Source: UBA6918 sp040754425
GTDB lineage: Bacteria > Pseudomonadota > Gammaproteobacteria > Burkholderiales > Thiobacillaceae
Direction of reading: 5' to 3'
DNA: 54,052 bases
Assembly (NCBI GenBank): GCA_040754425.1
Contig: JBFMCR010000022.1
Coordinates: 1 to 54,052 of the forward strand
Shown: in pieces, positions 1 through 8,415 of the stretch
How the letters are laid out: the number at the start of each line of letters is the position of its first letter
Position numbering within the stretch: position 1 is the stretch's first letter
The notes under the pieces: model-generated
Told to the model about the DNA's origin: nothing
What the model saw: only the letters and a program-made list of their open reading frames with translations
Databases searched by the model: none
Position numbers and translations under genes: made by a program

Positions 1-138
1 CCCCGGAGTCCTCCACGGACACTGAGCGAAAAACAGAGAACAGAGAGGCCGTGAGGGGCGAAGGCGGTCCGAGCTCAAAGGCTGCGTCCGCAAGATCACG
101 CCGTGAACACGCGCCAACACGCGGGGAACGCGCAAGAA
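1..138. other. Non-coding stretch downstream of tmRNA
   Basis: I see no convincing gene here. The stretch lies beyond the tmRNA terminator. Around 31-48 there is a short run of heptamer-like ACAGAGA units, resembling the left arms of the intergenic repeats found elsewhere in the window. tmRNA 3' ends are common integration sites, but I see no integrase or att duplication inside the window. Confidence 0.4.
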
Positions 139-167
139 AAAAGGCCAACCGATAAGGGTTGGCCTTC
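139..167 (-). terminator. Rho-independent terminator of tmRNA
   Basis: A perfect 10-bp stem (141-150 with 157-166, six-nt loop) is followed on the minus strand by a run of six T. It sits about 7 nt beyond the tmRNA 3' CCA, as expected for ssrA. Confidence 0.85.
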
Positions 168-173
168 ATATAT

Positions 174-536
174 TGGTGGAGCCGGCGGGAATCGAACCCG
201 CGTCCGCAAGCCCTCTACAGGCAGTTCTACATACTTGTTCCGGTCGTTTGGTTTTGACCCGATGCACGCCGGCCGGACAGGCTGGCATCAGGCGAGTGGC
301 CTTGTTTTAACGTTTGTCCAAGCCACCCGGGCAAACGCGATTTCATGTTGATTAACCCACTGCCGGTTTTACCCGGCCCGGCCCATGAACGATCCGGTGT
401 GGGTCCTGGCCTTAGGCGGCCAGGGCGTAGTTTTCGTCGTTGGCGACTATGAATTTTCAGTTGGATTTACGAGGTGCTCTGACCCTCGGTATGCCCTGCA
501 CTGCTTTGCGACCCACGTCGAAGCCAGGTCGGCCCC
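174..536 (-). ncRNA. ssrA: tmRNA (ssrA)
   Basis: This is transfer-messenger RNA for ribosome rescue and tagging of stalled peptides. On the minus strand the 5' end begins GGGGCCGACCTGG and the 3' end finishes GGCTCCACCA. The two ends pair as a 7-bp tRNA-like acceptor stem. The T-loop (GGTTCGAATCC type, in the form GTTCGATTCCC) and an encoded CCA are present. The tag reading frame at 412-444 encodes ANDENYALAA followed by TAA, a typical betaproteobacterial degradation tag. The length of 363 nt is normal. A promoter is probably in 537-591 before the neighbouring HAD gene, but I cannot fix a clean -35/-10 pair. Confidence 0.97.
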
Positions 537-591
537 TGGGAAACTTGGCAATTCGGATTGTATACCTCAGATGAGGTTCGGGGGAGAAAGT

Positions 592-1248
592 TCAAGCGCC
601 CAGGAAATTCAGCAGTTCCTGCGGACGGTGGATGAAGCCGGCCGCGCCCCAGGCCGCGGGATCGTCGCTCTCGCCCAGATAGCCGTAATGGGCGACGATG
701 CAGGGCATGTTGGCGTTCTTCGCAGCCTCGACGTCGCGCTCGGCGTCGCCCACATACAGGCAGTCTTCTGCCGGGATGCCGATGAGTGTGCTGGCATGGA
801 GCAGTGGCCCGGGGTGGGGCTTGGGCTCGGGGCAGGTGTCGCCGGAGACGATGCAGGCGGCGCGCTCGGCCAGGTCCAAGAGCGAGAGCAGCGGCTCGCT
901 GAAGCGCGCCGGCTTGTTGGTGACCACGCCCCAGGGCAGGCTGCGCGCTTCCAGCTCGTCCAGGGTCTCGGCCATGCCGTCGAAGAGGCGCGAATGCCGG
1001 CACAGGTTGTCGGCGTATAGCTGCAGGAATTCCTGGCGCATGGGGTTGAAGCCGCTGTCCTCGGGCCTCAAGCCGAAGCCCAGCATCAGGAGCCCGCGTG
1101 CGCCGTGCGAGGCCTGCGGGCGGATTTCCTCGTCCGGCAGGGGCGGCAGGCCGTGCAGGGCGCGCTGCAGGTTTAGGGCGTAGCCGAGGTCGGGGGCGGT
1201 ATCGACCAGGGTGCCGTCCAGATCGAACAGTACTGCGCGGATCGACAT
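592..1248 (-). CDS. HAD-family sugar phosphatase (MupP-like or phosphoglycolate phosphatase)
   Basis: This is a 218-aa HAD hydrolase of the Gph/MupP type. Motif I is DLDGT (nucleophile D9, acid D11), motif II lies near T110 (VVTNKP), K143 is in EPKPHP, and motif IV is GDAERD (D168, D172). Its start ATG overlaps the ubiG stop by one base (TGATG), so the two are translationally coupled. In Pseudomonas the same position next to ubiG and mtaD is held by MupP, the N-acetylmuramate 6-phosphate phosphatase of peptidoglycan recycling. General annotation would call it Gph (2-phosphoglycolate phosphatase). Sequence reading alone does not separate the two. Confidence 0.85.
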   Translation of the reverse strand: MSIRAVLFDLDGTLVDTAPDLGYALNLQRALHGLPPLPDEEIRPQASHGARGLLMLGFGLRPEDSGFNPMRQEFLQLYADNLCRHSRLFDGMAETLDELEARSLPWGVVTNKPARFSEPLLSLLDLAERAACIVSGDTCPEPKPHPGPLLHASTLIGIPAEDCLYVGDAERDVEAAKNANMPCIVAHYGYLGESDDPAAWGAAGFIHRPQELLNFLGA

Positions 1249-1952
1249 CAGTTATCAGCCGGCTTGCGGCAGGCCATGAGGTAGTTCACGCCGGTGTCGG
1301 CTTCCAGCGCGTAGGTCCTGGTAAGCGGGCTGTAGGTCATGCCGACGAGGTCTGCCACTTCCAGGCCGGCGCCGCGGGCGAAGGCGGCGAGTTCCGCCGG
1401 CTTGATGAACCTGGCGTAGTCGTGCGTGCCGCGGGGCAGCATCTTCAGCAGGTATTCCGCGCCCAGCACGGCGAAGGCATAGCTTTTGAGGTTGCGGTTC
1501 AGGGTGGAAAAAAACACCCAGCCGCCGGGTTTGGCGAGCTGCGCGCAGGCCTGGACGATGGAGGCGGGGCTGGGCACGTGTTCGAGCATTTCCATGCAGG
1601 TGACGACATCGAAGGCGGCCGGGCTTTCCGCCGCCATGTCTTCGGCCGCGATGTGGCGGTAGTCGACCCTGCGCCCGGATTCCAGCAGGTGCAGGCGCGC
1701 GACCTTGAGCGCCTTTTCGGAAAGGTCGATGCCGGTAACCGTAGCGCCCTGGTCGGCCATGGACTCGCTCAGGATGCCGCCGCCGCAGCCGACGTCGATG
1801 ACCTTCTTGCCGGCGAGATGGGCATGGCTGTCGATCCAGTCCAGGCGCAGCGGATTGATGTCGTGCAGGGGCTTGAATTCCGAATCCGGGTCCCACCAGC
1901 GGTGGGCGAGTTCGGAAAACTTGTCGATTTCGGTGGCGTCTACGTTGTTCAT
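1248..1952 (-). CDS. ubiG: Ubiquinone biosynthesis O-methyltransferase UbiG
   Basis: A 234-aa class I SAM-dependent methyltransferase. UbiG catalyses both O-methylations of ubiquinone synthesis (the 2-polyprenyl-6-hydroxyphenol and the 3-demethylubiquinol steps). The N-terminus has the family signature FSELAHRWWDP, and the SAM-binding motif I is VIDVGCGGG at residues 51-59. The length matches the family. It lies between mtaD (28 bp upstream) and the HAD phosphatase (1-nt overlap), all on the minus strand, which implies one transcript. Confidence 0.95.
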   Translation of the reverse strand: MNNVDATEIDKFSELAHRWWDPDSEFKPLHDINPLRLDWIDSHAHLAGKKVIDVGCGGGILSESMADQGATVTGIDLSEKALKVARLHLLESGRRVDYRHIAAEDMAAESPAAFDVVTCMEMLEHVPSPASIVQACAQLAKPGGWVFFSTLNRNLKSYAFAVLGAEYLLKMLPRGTHDYARFIKPAELAAFARGAGLEVADLVGMTYSPLTRTYALEADTGVNYLMACRKPADN

Positions 1953-1980
1953 GGTGCGCTCATGGTGCGGTGGATGGTGT

Positions 1981-3291
1981 TCAGGCCGCCAGTTTATCGC
2001 GCCAATAGGCGATACGCGCTTTCAGGTCCGGCAGGTTGATGGAGGTGAGGCGCCCGTCGGCGTACTTGAGTTCGCCGCCCACCCAGACGTGGCTGACCTG
2101 CTCGCGCCCGGCGGCATAGACCAGGTGGGAGACGGGGTCGAACACCGGCTGGGTGTTGAGGCCGCCGAGATAGACGGCGGCCATGTCCGCCCACTTGCCG
2201 GCTTCGAGCGAGCCGATGCGGGTGTCCAGTCCCAGCGCGCGGGCGCTGTCCAGGGTGGCGGCCTCCAGCGCCTTCGCTGCCGGCAGGGCCGTGGCGTCGC
2301 CGGATACGCCCTTGGCGAGCAGGGCGGCCAGGCGCATTTCCGAGAACATGTCGAGGCGGTTGTTGCTGGCGGGTCCGTCGGTGCCGAGGCCGAAATTGAT
2401 GCCGGCGTCGATCCATTTCTTGACCGCGGGCAGGCCGCTGGCTAGCTTGAGCGCGGCGGCGGAACAGTGCGCGATGTGGCAGCCGTATTTGGCCAGGGTC
2501 TCGATTTCGGCGTCCAGCAGGTGGATGGCATGCACGGCGATCAGTTTCGGAGACAGCAGGCCGGCTTTGGCCACGCGCTCCAGCGGCCGCACCTTGTATT
2601 TGTCCAGGCTGTCCTGGATTTCCTGGCGCGTCTCGTGCAGGTGGATGTGCACCGGCACGTCGAGCTGTTCGGACAGCACGGCGATACGGCCCAGCATGTC
2701 GTCGGCCACGGTATAGGGCGCATGCGGGGCGAAGGTGAAGGAAAGCCGTGTTTCGCCCTTGTACTTGTCGCGCACCGCCAGGCCTTTGTTGAGATAATCC
2801 TCGGCGTCCGAGGCATAGGCGGTGGGAAAGTCGATCACGATCATGCCCAGCGCGGAGCGCATGCCGGCTTCCAGCGCGGCATCGGCGGCGGCGGCGGGGA
2901 AAAAATACATGTCGCTGAAGCAGGTGGTGCCGGAAGCGAGCATTTCGGCACAGCCCAGCAGCGAGCCGTCACGCACGAAATCGGCAGAAACGGCCTTCCG
3001 CTCGGCCGGCCAGATGTGGGCGGTGAGCCACTGCATCAGCGGAACGTCGTCGCTGTAGCCGCGCAGCAGGGTCATGGCGGCATGGGTGTGCAGGTTGACG
3101 AGGCCGGGAATCAGCACGTGCTCGGGCAGTTCCGCCGTTTCGCGCGCGGCGAAGCGGCCGGCGGCCTCGGCCGGGCAGATGTCCACGATGCGCCCGTCCT
3201 TGACCGCCAGGGCGTGGTTTTCGAGCACACCGGCGGGGGATACCGGGACGATCCAGCGGGGAAAAATCAGCAAATCGACGGGTTGGGCCAT
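1981..3291 (-). CDS. mtaD: 5'-methylthioadenosine / S-adenosylhomocysteine deaminase
   Basis: A 436-aa amidohydrolase (TRZ/ATZ group) predicted to deaminate 5'-methylthioadenosine or S-adenosylhomocysteine to the inosine form. Metal-ligand motifs are visible: HTH at residues 68-70, HIHLHET, VHAIHL and GTDGPASNN. I chose the ATG at 3291 because the family begins close to DLLIFPRWIVPV. An in-frame ATG at 3321 would add ten residues and has a nearer GGAG. The order mtaD-ubiG-HAD beside gyrA matches the Pseudomonas arrangement, but no mtnA is seen between mtaD and gyrA. It plausibly clears SAM by-products, including those from UbiG. Confidence 0.88.
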   Translation of the reverse strand: MAQPVDLLIFPRWIVPVSPAGVLENHALAVKDGRIVDICPAEAAGRFAARETAELPEHVLIPGLVNLHTHAAMTLLRGYSDDVPLMQWLTAHIWPAERKAVSADFVRDGSLLGCAEMLASGTTCFSDMYFFPAAAADAALEAGMRSALGMIVIDFPTAYASDAEDYLNKGLAVRDKYKGETRLSFTFAPHAPYTVADDMLGRIAVLSEQLDVPVHIHLHETRQEIQDSLDKYKVRPLERVAKAGLLSPKLIAVHAIHLLDAEIETLAKYGCHIAHCSAAALKLASGLPAVKKWIDAGINFGLGTDGPASNNRLDMFSEMRLAALLAKGVSGDATALPAAKALEAATLDSARALGLDTRIGSLEAGKWADMAAVYLGGLNTQPVFDPVSHLVYAAGREQVSHVWVGGELKYADGRLTSINLPDLKARIAYWRDKLAA

Positions 3292-3360
3292 GTCGTAATC
3301 GGTTGAACGCTTCCCCGGCATTGTCTCCAGAAACCTTCCGGGAGGGAAGCCGGGGCGGTC

Positions 3361-3370
3361 ATGCTAAAAT
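3361..3370 (+). promoter_or_regulatory. Extended -10 promoter of gyrA
   Basis: TGCTAAAAT, an extended -10 hexamer (TAAAAT preceded by TGC), lies about 32 nt before the gyrA ATG in the short divergent gap from mtaD. I see no good -35, which is compatible with an extended -10 promoter. This is a sequence-based inference only. Confidence 0.45.
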
Positions 3371-3401
3371 CCGGGCTTTGATTTACATAACAAGCGGGTA
3401 C

Positions 3402-5948
3402 ATGGAACAGTTCGCCAAAGAAACCCTGCCGATCAGCCTGGAAGAGGAGATGCGCCGCTCCTACCTCGATTACGCCATGAGCGTGATCGTGGGGCGGGCG
3501 CTGCCGGATGTGCGGGACGGTCTCAAGCCGGTGCATCGCCGCGTGCTCTACGCCATGAGCGAGCTTTCCAACGACTGGAACAAGCCTTACAAGAAGTCGG
3601 CCCGCATCGTCGGCGACGTCATCGGTAAGTATCATCCGCACGGCGACACCGCGGTGTACGACACCATCGTGCGCATGGCGCAGGATTTTTCCCTGCGCTA
3701 CATGCTCATCGACGGCCAGGGCAACTTCGGCTCCATCGACGGCGACAACGCCGCCGCCATGCGTTACACCGAAATCCGCATGGCGAAGATCGCCCACGAG
3801 ATGCTGGCCGACATCGACCGCGAAACCGTCGACTTCGGCCCCAACTACGACGGCTCCGAGCAGGAACCGCTGGTGTTGCCGGCCAAGATTCCCAACCTCC
3901 TGATCAACGGCAGTTCGGGCATTGCCGTGGGCATGGCGACCAATATCCCGCCGCACAACCTCAACGAAGTCGGCAAGGCTTGCCTGGCCCTGCTGGACAA
4001 CCCGGAAACCTCGGTCGACGAGCTGATCGATCTGGTGCCGGCGCCGGATTTCCCCACCGCCGGCATCATCTATGGTCTTTCCGGCGTCAGGGAGGGCTAC
4101 CGCACCGGCCGCGGCCGCGTGGTGATGCGCGCCAAGTGCCATTTCGAGGACATCGGCAAGGGCGGCGAGCGCCAGGCCATCATCATCGACGAACTGCCCT
4201 ACCAGGTGAACAAGGCCAACCTGCTGGTGAAAATCGGCGAGCTGGTGCGCGACAAGCGCATAGAAGGCATTTCAGATTTGCGCGACGAGTCCGATAAATC
4301 GGGTATGCGCGTGGTCATCGAACTCAAGCGGGGCGAAAACGCCGACGTCATCCTGAACAATCTGTACAAGGATACACAGATGCAGGATACCTTCGGCATG
4401 AACATGGTGGCGCTGGTCGACGGCCAGCCGCGCCTGCTGAACCTGAAGGAAATGATCGACGCCTTCCTGCGCCACCGTCGCGAGGTGGTGACGCGGCGCA
4501 CGGTATTCGAACTCAAGAAGGCGCGCGAGCGCGGCCACATCCTGGAAGGCCTGGCGGTGGCCTTGTCCAACGTAGACGAAATCATCCGCATCATCAAATC
4601 CTCCGAGACCCCGCCCATCGCCAAGGAAAGGCTGATGGGCCGCGCCTGGCGCTCGGCGCTGGTGGAGGAGATGCTCTCCCGCGTCGAGCCCGACTTCTCG
4701 CGCCCCGCCGGCCTCGCGCCGCAGTATGGCCTGCACACGGACGGCTATCATCTCTCCGACGTGCAGGCCCAGCGCATCCTGGAAATGCAGCTGCAGCGCC
4801 TGACCAACCTCGAGCAGGACAAGATCGTCGGCGAGTACAGGGAGGTCATGGAGCGCATCGCCGACCTGCTCGACATCCTCGCCAACCCGGCGCGCGTGAC
4901 CCGGATCATCCGCGAAGAGCTGACCCAGGTCATGGAGCAGTTCGGCGACAAGCGCCGCTCCGAGATCGTCACCGACACGCAGGATCTTTCCATGGAAGAC
5001 CTGATCGCGCCGGAAGACATGGTGGTGACCCTGTCGCACTCGGGCTACATCAAGGCCCAGCCGCTCGCCGACTACCGCGCGCAGAAACGCGGCGGGCGCG
5101 GCAAGCAGGCCGCCTCCACCCGCGAAGACGACTTCATCGAGAAGCTGTTCGTGGCCAACAGCCACGACTACATCCTGTGCTTTTCCAACCGCGGCCGCAT
5201 GTACTGGCTCAAGGTCTACAACGTGCCGCAGGGCGGGCGCGCCTCGCGCGGCAAGCCCATCGTCAACCTGCTGCCGCTGGCGGAAGGCGAGAAGATCAAC
5301 ACCCTGCTGCCGGTGAAGACCTTCGACGACGACCATTACGTGTTCATGGCCACCGCCAACGGCATCGTCAAGAAGACGCCGCTTGCCGAATTCTCGCGCC
5401 CGCGCACCGCCGGCATCATCGCGGTCGATCTGGACGAGGGCGATTTCCTGATCGGCGCCGCCATCACCGACGGCCGCCACGACGTCATGCTGTTCTCCGA
5501 CGGCGGCAAGGCGGTGCGCTTCGACGAGAACGACGTGCGCCCCATGGGCCGCAACGCGCGCGGCGTCATCGGCATGCGCCTTGGCGAAGGCAAAAAGGTC
5601 ATTTCCCTGCTGGTGGCGGAAAACGAAACCGATTCCGTGCTGACCGCAACCGAGAACGGCTACGGCAAGCGCACGCCCATCACCGAGTACACCCGCCATG
5701 GGCGCGGCACACAAGGCATGATCGCCATCCAGACTACGGCCAGGAACGGCAAGGTCGTGGCCGCAACCCTGGTCAAGGAAGAAGACGAGATCATGCTCAT
5801 CACCGACGGCGGCGTGCTGATCCGCACGCGGGTGAAGGAAATCCGCGAAATGGGCCGCGCCACCCAGGGTGTCACGCTCATCAACCTGGACGAGGGCCAG
5901 AAGCTGATCGGCATCGAATCGATCCAGGAAAGCGAGGGAGAGGACTGA
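3402..5948 (+). CDS. gyrA: DNA gyrase subunit A
   Basis: An 848-aa GyrA, the DNA-cleaving subunit of gyrase. The N-terminus SLEEEMRRSYLDYAMSV is diagnostic. The catalytic tyrosine is Y122 (AAMRYTE) and the quinolone-determining region reads GDTAVYD with T83 and D87. Thr at 83 is natural in some genera such as Pseudomonas. The C-terminal beta-propeller carries the GyrA box QKRGGRGK, which argues for GyrA over ParC. I took the ATG at 3402 rather than an upstream in-frame ATG at 3303, because the upstream stretch overlaps the divergent mtaD start and is not family-like. The stop overlaps the next ATG (TGATG). Confidence 0.98.
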   Translation: MEQFAKETLPISLEEEMRRSYLDYAMSVIVGRALPDVRDGLKPVHRRVLYAMSELSNDWNKPYKKSARIVGDVIGKYHPHGDTAVYDTIVRMAQDFSLRYMLIDGQGNFGSIDGDNAAAMRYTEIRMAKIAHEMLADIDRETVDFGPNYDGSEQEPLVLPAKIPNLLINGSSGIAVGMATNIPPHNLNEVGKACLALLDNPETSVDELIDLVPAPDFPTAGIIYGLSGVREGYRTGRGRVVMRAKCHFEDIGKGGERQAIIIDELPYQVNKANLLVKIGELVRDKRIEGISDLRDESDKSGMRVVIELKRGENADVILNNLYKDTQMQDTFGMNMVALVDGQPRLLNLKEMIDAFLRHRREVVTRRTVFELKKARERGHILEGLAVALSNVDEIIRIIKSSETPPIAKERLMGRAWRSALVEEMLSRVEPDFSRPAGLAPQYGLHTDGYHLSDVQAQRILEMQLQRLTNLEQDKIVGEYREVMERIADLLDILANPARVTRIIREELTQVMEQFGDKRRSEIVTDTQDLSMEDLIAPEDMVVTLSHSGYIKAQPLADYRAQKRGGRGKQAASTREDDFIEKLFVANSHDYILCFSNRGRMYWLKVYNVPQGGRASRGKPIVNLLPLAEGEKINTLLPVKTFDDDHYVFMATANGIVKKTPLAEFSRPRTAGIIAVDLDEGDFLIGAAITDGRHDVMLFSDGGKAVRFDENDVRPMGRNARGVIGMRLGEGKKVISLLVAENETDSVLTATENGYGKRTPITEYTRHGRGTQGMIAIQTTARNGKVVAATLVKEEDEIMLITDGGVLIRTRVKEIREMGRATQGVTLINLDEGQKLIGIESIQESEGED

Positions 5949-6892
5949 TGACGCGCTGGCTGCGCGATTGTTTTCGCAAGCCAAGCGGCCGCGCAGCCCG
6001 GCATCCGCACTACCTGGAAATCGTGGTGGCGCTCACTGGGCGCCCCGCACACACCTTCCGCATCAACCTTTGCACACTGAAAAAGGTCGGCCAGGGACTG
6101 GGTATTCTGTTTCTGGCCTGGTTCGGCGGCACTTTTTATGTGGCGTATTCGCATGTTTCCAACATGGAGGCGATCGCCAGGGCCGAACAGCAGGCCGCGA
6201 AGATAGCCGAACTCGAATCCAGCAACATCAGACTGGCCGAGGAAAAGCAGAGCATGGGCCAGTATGTGTTCAACCTGCGCGCGCGGGTCGAACAGCTGGC
6301 TGCGCGTGTGCATGGCATCGTCAACCACGCCGAAACCGAATTTCCCGTCGAAGCGAACAAGCCCAAGGGCGGCGTGGCGATCCCGGTGAGCGAGGCCAAT
6401 GCAGCGCAAATGATGAATTCCGAATTCACGCTTTTCGACGAGAGCCTGGACAGCCTTTTGCCCGAGCTGGAGACTTCGCTGGCGCGTGAATTGTCCCGTC
6501 CCGTGGGCAAGCCGATTGCCGGCGATATCGAGATCAGTTCGCGCTACGGCGTGCGTTCCAATCCTTTCGGCAGCGGCCATGAATTCCATAACGGCATCGA
6601 CTTCATCGTCGATCGCGGCACGCCGGTGCTGGCTACCGGCCCGGGCCGGGTCATTGCGGCAGGCTATGACGGACCCAACGGCAACCGTGTCGCCATCGAC
6701 CACGGCTTTGGCTACCGCAGCGTTTATGCGCACCTGTCGAAGGTCGAGGTCAAGGCGGGTGACCGGGTGCAACGCGGCGATTTGATCGGGCTGTCCGGCA
6801 ATACCGGGCGCTCCAGCGGGCCGCATCTGCATTACACCCTCTATTACCGCGGGCAGACGGTCAATCCGGCCCGCTATGTAAAGGCCAACTGA
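5948..6892 (+). CDS. Membrane-anchored M23 peptidase
   Basis: A 314-aa inner-membrane protein. It has a short basic cytoplasmic N-terminus, one transmembrane segment at about residues 48-68, a coiled-coil-like stretch around 72-115, and a C-terminal LytM/M23 domain. The zinc and catalytic motifs are intact: HNGID (H214, D218) and HLH (H293, H295), so it is probably an active peptidoglycan endopeptidase. It begins in a 1-nt overlap with gyrA and is followed by a bactofilin gene. Peptidase-bactofilin pairs are known shape determinants in other proteobacteria (for example Helicobacter Csd1/CcmA). The substrate bond is not determinable here. Confidence 0.9.
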   Translation: MTRWLRDCFRKPSGRAARHPHYLEIVVALTGRPAHTFRINLCTLKKVGQGLGILFLAWFGGTFYVAYSHVSNMEAIARAEQQAAKIAELESSNIRLAEEKQSMGQYVFNLRARVEQLAARVHGIVNHAETEFPVEANKPKGGVAIPVSEANAAQMMNSEFTLFDESLDSLLPELETSLARELSRPVGKPIAGDIEISSRYGVRSNPFGSGHEFHNGIDFIVDRGTPVLATGPGRVIAAGYDGPNGNRVAIDHGFGYRSVYAHLSKVEVKAGDRVQRGDLIGLSGNTGRSSGPHLHYTLYYRGQTVNPARYVKAN

Positions 6893-6912
6893 GTATCGAA
6901 AGGGAGATGAGC

Positions 6913-7332
6913 ATGGTATTCAAAACCAAACCGGTCAGGGAGGAGAAGAAGGTCGAGAGCCAGAACATGGCCATGACCTTCATCAGCAAGGGCAGCGAGG
7001 TCAAGGGCGACATCCATGTCGCCGGCAACCTGCGGGTGGATGGCGTCATTCGCGGCAATGTGCATGCGCAGGGTGACATCGAGGTGTCGCCGGGCGGCAT
7101 CATCGAGGGGAAAGACGTCCATGCGCGCAACATCGTCATTCACGGCCTGGTCAAGGCCACGCTGACTGCCGAGGAGCAGTTGCGCATCCACAGCCAGGGC
7201 GAAGTGCAGGGCGACGTGACCGCCCAGGCCCTGGACATCGAATCCGGCGCGCGCTTCGTCGGCCACAGCAACACGGGCAAGCCGAGCGCGGAAATTCTTG
7301 CAATCGACAACACGGCAATGAAGGAAAAATGA
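6913..7332 (+). CDS. Bactofilin (polymer-forming cytoskeletal protein)
   Basis: A 139-aa DUF583/bactofilin protein. The central beta-helix is visible as repeated short hydrophobic-glycine strands (EVKGDIHVAGNLRVDGVIRG and similar), flanked by short disordered ends. I chose the second ATG (6913), which has AGGGAG six nt upstream. The ATG at 6907 abuts that Shine-Dalgarno. Bactofilins self-polymerise without nucleotide and often position envelope enzymes. The adjacent M23 peptidase is the obvious partner. The stop overlaps serC by four nt. Confidence 0.93.
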   Translation: MVFKTKPVREEKKVESQNMAMTFISKGSEVKGDIHVAGNLRVDGVIRGNVHAQGDIEVSPGGIIEGKDVHARNIVIHGLVKATLTAEEQLRIHSQGEVQGDVTAQALDIESGARFVGHSNTGKPSAEILAIDNTAMKEK

Positions 7333-8411
7333 GCACCATCTACAATTTCAGCGCTGGCCCCGCGGTATTGCCCAAGGCCGTTTTGCAACAGGTCCAGACC
7401 GAACTGGTGGATTGGCACGGCTGCGGCATGTCGGTGATGGAAATGTCGCACCGCGGCAAGGAGTTCATGGGCATAGCTGCCGAGGCCGAGGCCGACCTGC
7501 GTGCGCTGATGAACATTCCCGCCAACTACAAAGTGCTGTTCCTGCAGGGCGGCGCCTCCGCGCAGTTCGCCATGGTGCCGATGAACCTGTTGCGCGGCAA
7601 AACCTCCGCCGACTACCTCAACACCGGGGAGTGGTCGAAGAAGGCGATCAAGGAAGCGAAGAAATTCGGCAGCGTGAATGTGGTCGCCAGCAGCGAGGAC
7701 AGGAATTTTTCCTACGCGCCGGAGCAGAGCGCATGGAAGCTCGATCCCGACGCCGCCTACGTGCATTACACCCCCAACGAAACCATCGGCGGCGTGGAAA
7801 TCTTCTGGACCCCGGAAACCGGCGACGTGCCGCTGGTGGCGGACATGTCCTCCACCATCCTGTCGCGTCCGATCGACGTATCGAAATACGGCCTCATCTA
7901 CGCCGGCGCGCAGAAGAACATCGGCCCGGCGGGGCTCACCATCGTCATCGTGCGCGAGGACCTGCTCGGCCAGACCGTGGCCGGCACGCCGACCATGTAC
8001 GACTACAAGACCCATGCCGACAACGGCTCCATGTACAACACCCCGCCCACCTTCGCCATGTACGTGGCCGGTCTGGTGTTCAAGTGGATCGCCGCGCAGG
8101 GCGGACTGGCGGCAATGGAAAAAATCAACCGCGAGAAGGCCAAGCTGCTGTACGACCTGCTCGACAGCAGCGACTTCTACCACTCGCCGGTGGCGAAGGA
8201 AAACCGCTCGCTGATGAATGTGCCTTTCACCCTCAGGGACGCGGCGCTCGATGAAGCCTTCCTCAAGGGCGCAAAAGAGCGCGGCCTGCTGCAACTGAAG
8301 GGCCACCGCTCGGTGGGCGGCATGCGCGCCTCCATCTACAACGCCATGCCCAGGGAGGGTGTCCAGGCGCTGGTCGACTACATGCGCGAATTCGAGAAGA
8401 GCCGGGGTTGA
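7329..8411 (+). CDS. serC: Phosphoserine aminotransferase
   Basis: A 360-aa class V PLP aminotransferase converting 3-phosphohydroxypyruvate and glutamate to phosphoserine (serine synthesis), and also acting in PLP synthesis. The N-terminus IYNFSAGPAVLP is typical. The PLP lysine is K196 in AGAQKNIGPAG. It overlaps the bactofilin stop (ATGA) and is followed four nt later by serA, so two consecutive serine-pathway enzymes are adjacent. Confidence 0.97.
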   Translation: MSTIYNFSAGPAVLPKAVLQQVQTELVDWHGCGMSVMEMSHRGKEFMGIAAEAEADLRALMNIPANYKVLFLQGGASAQFAMVPMNLLRGKTSADYLNTGEWSKKAIKEAKKFGSVNVVASSEDRNFSYAPEQSAWKLDPDAAYVHYTPNETIGGVEIFWTPETGDVPLVADMSSTILSRPIDVSKYGLIYAGAQKNIGPAGLTIVIVREDLLGQTVAGTPTMYDYKTHADNGSMYNTPPTFAMYVAGLVFKWIAAQGGLAAMEKINREKAKLLYDLLDSSDFYHSPVAKENRSLMNVPFTLRDAALDEAFLKGAKERGLLQLKGHRSVGGMRASIYNAMPREGVQALVDYMREFEKSRG

Positions 8412-8415
8412 ACGC

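Noticed and set aside
49..351. Short open frame through the tmRNA 3' end
   Set aside because: Overlaps a certain tmRNA and terminator; the apparent protein contains the antisense of the T-loop.
2467..3306. Long open frame on the plus strand opposite mtaD
   Set aside because: Antisense of a well-supported amidohydrolase; no motif and no start signal.
4272..5984. A 570-codon open frame on the minus strand opposite gyrA
   Set aside because: It is a shadow of GC-rich codon bias; gyrA on the plus strand is certain and the antisense protein is low-complexity His/Asp/Val-rich.
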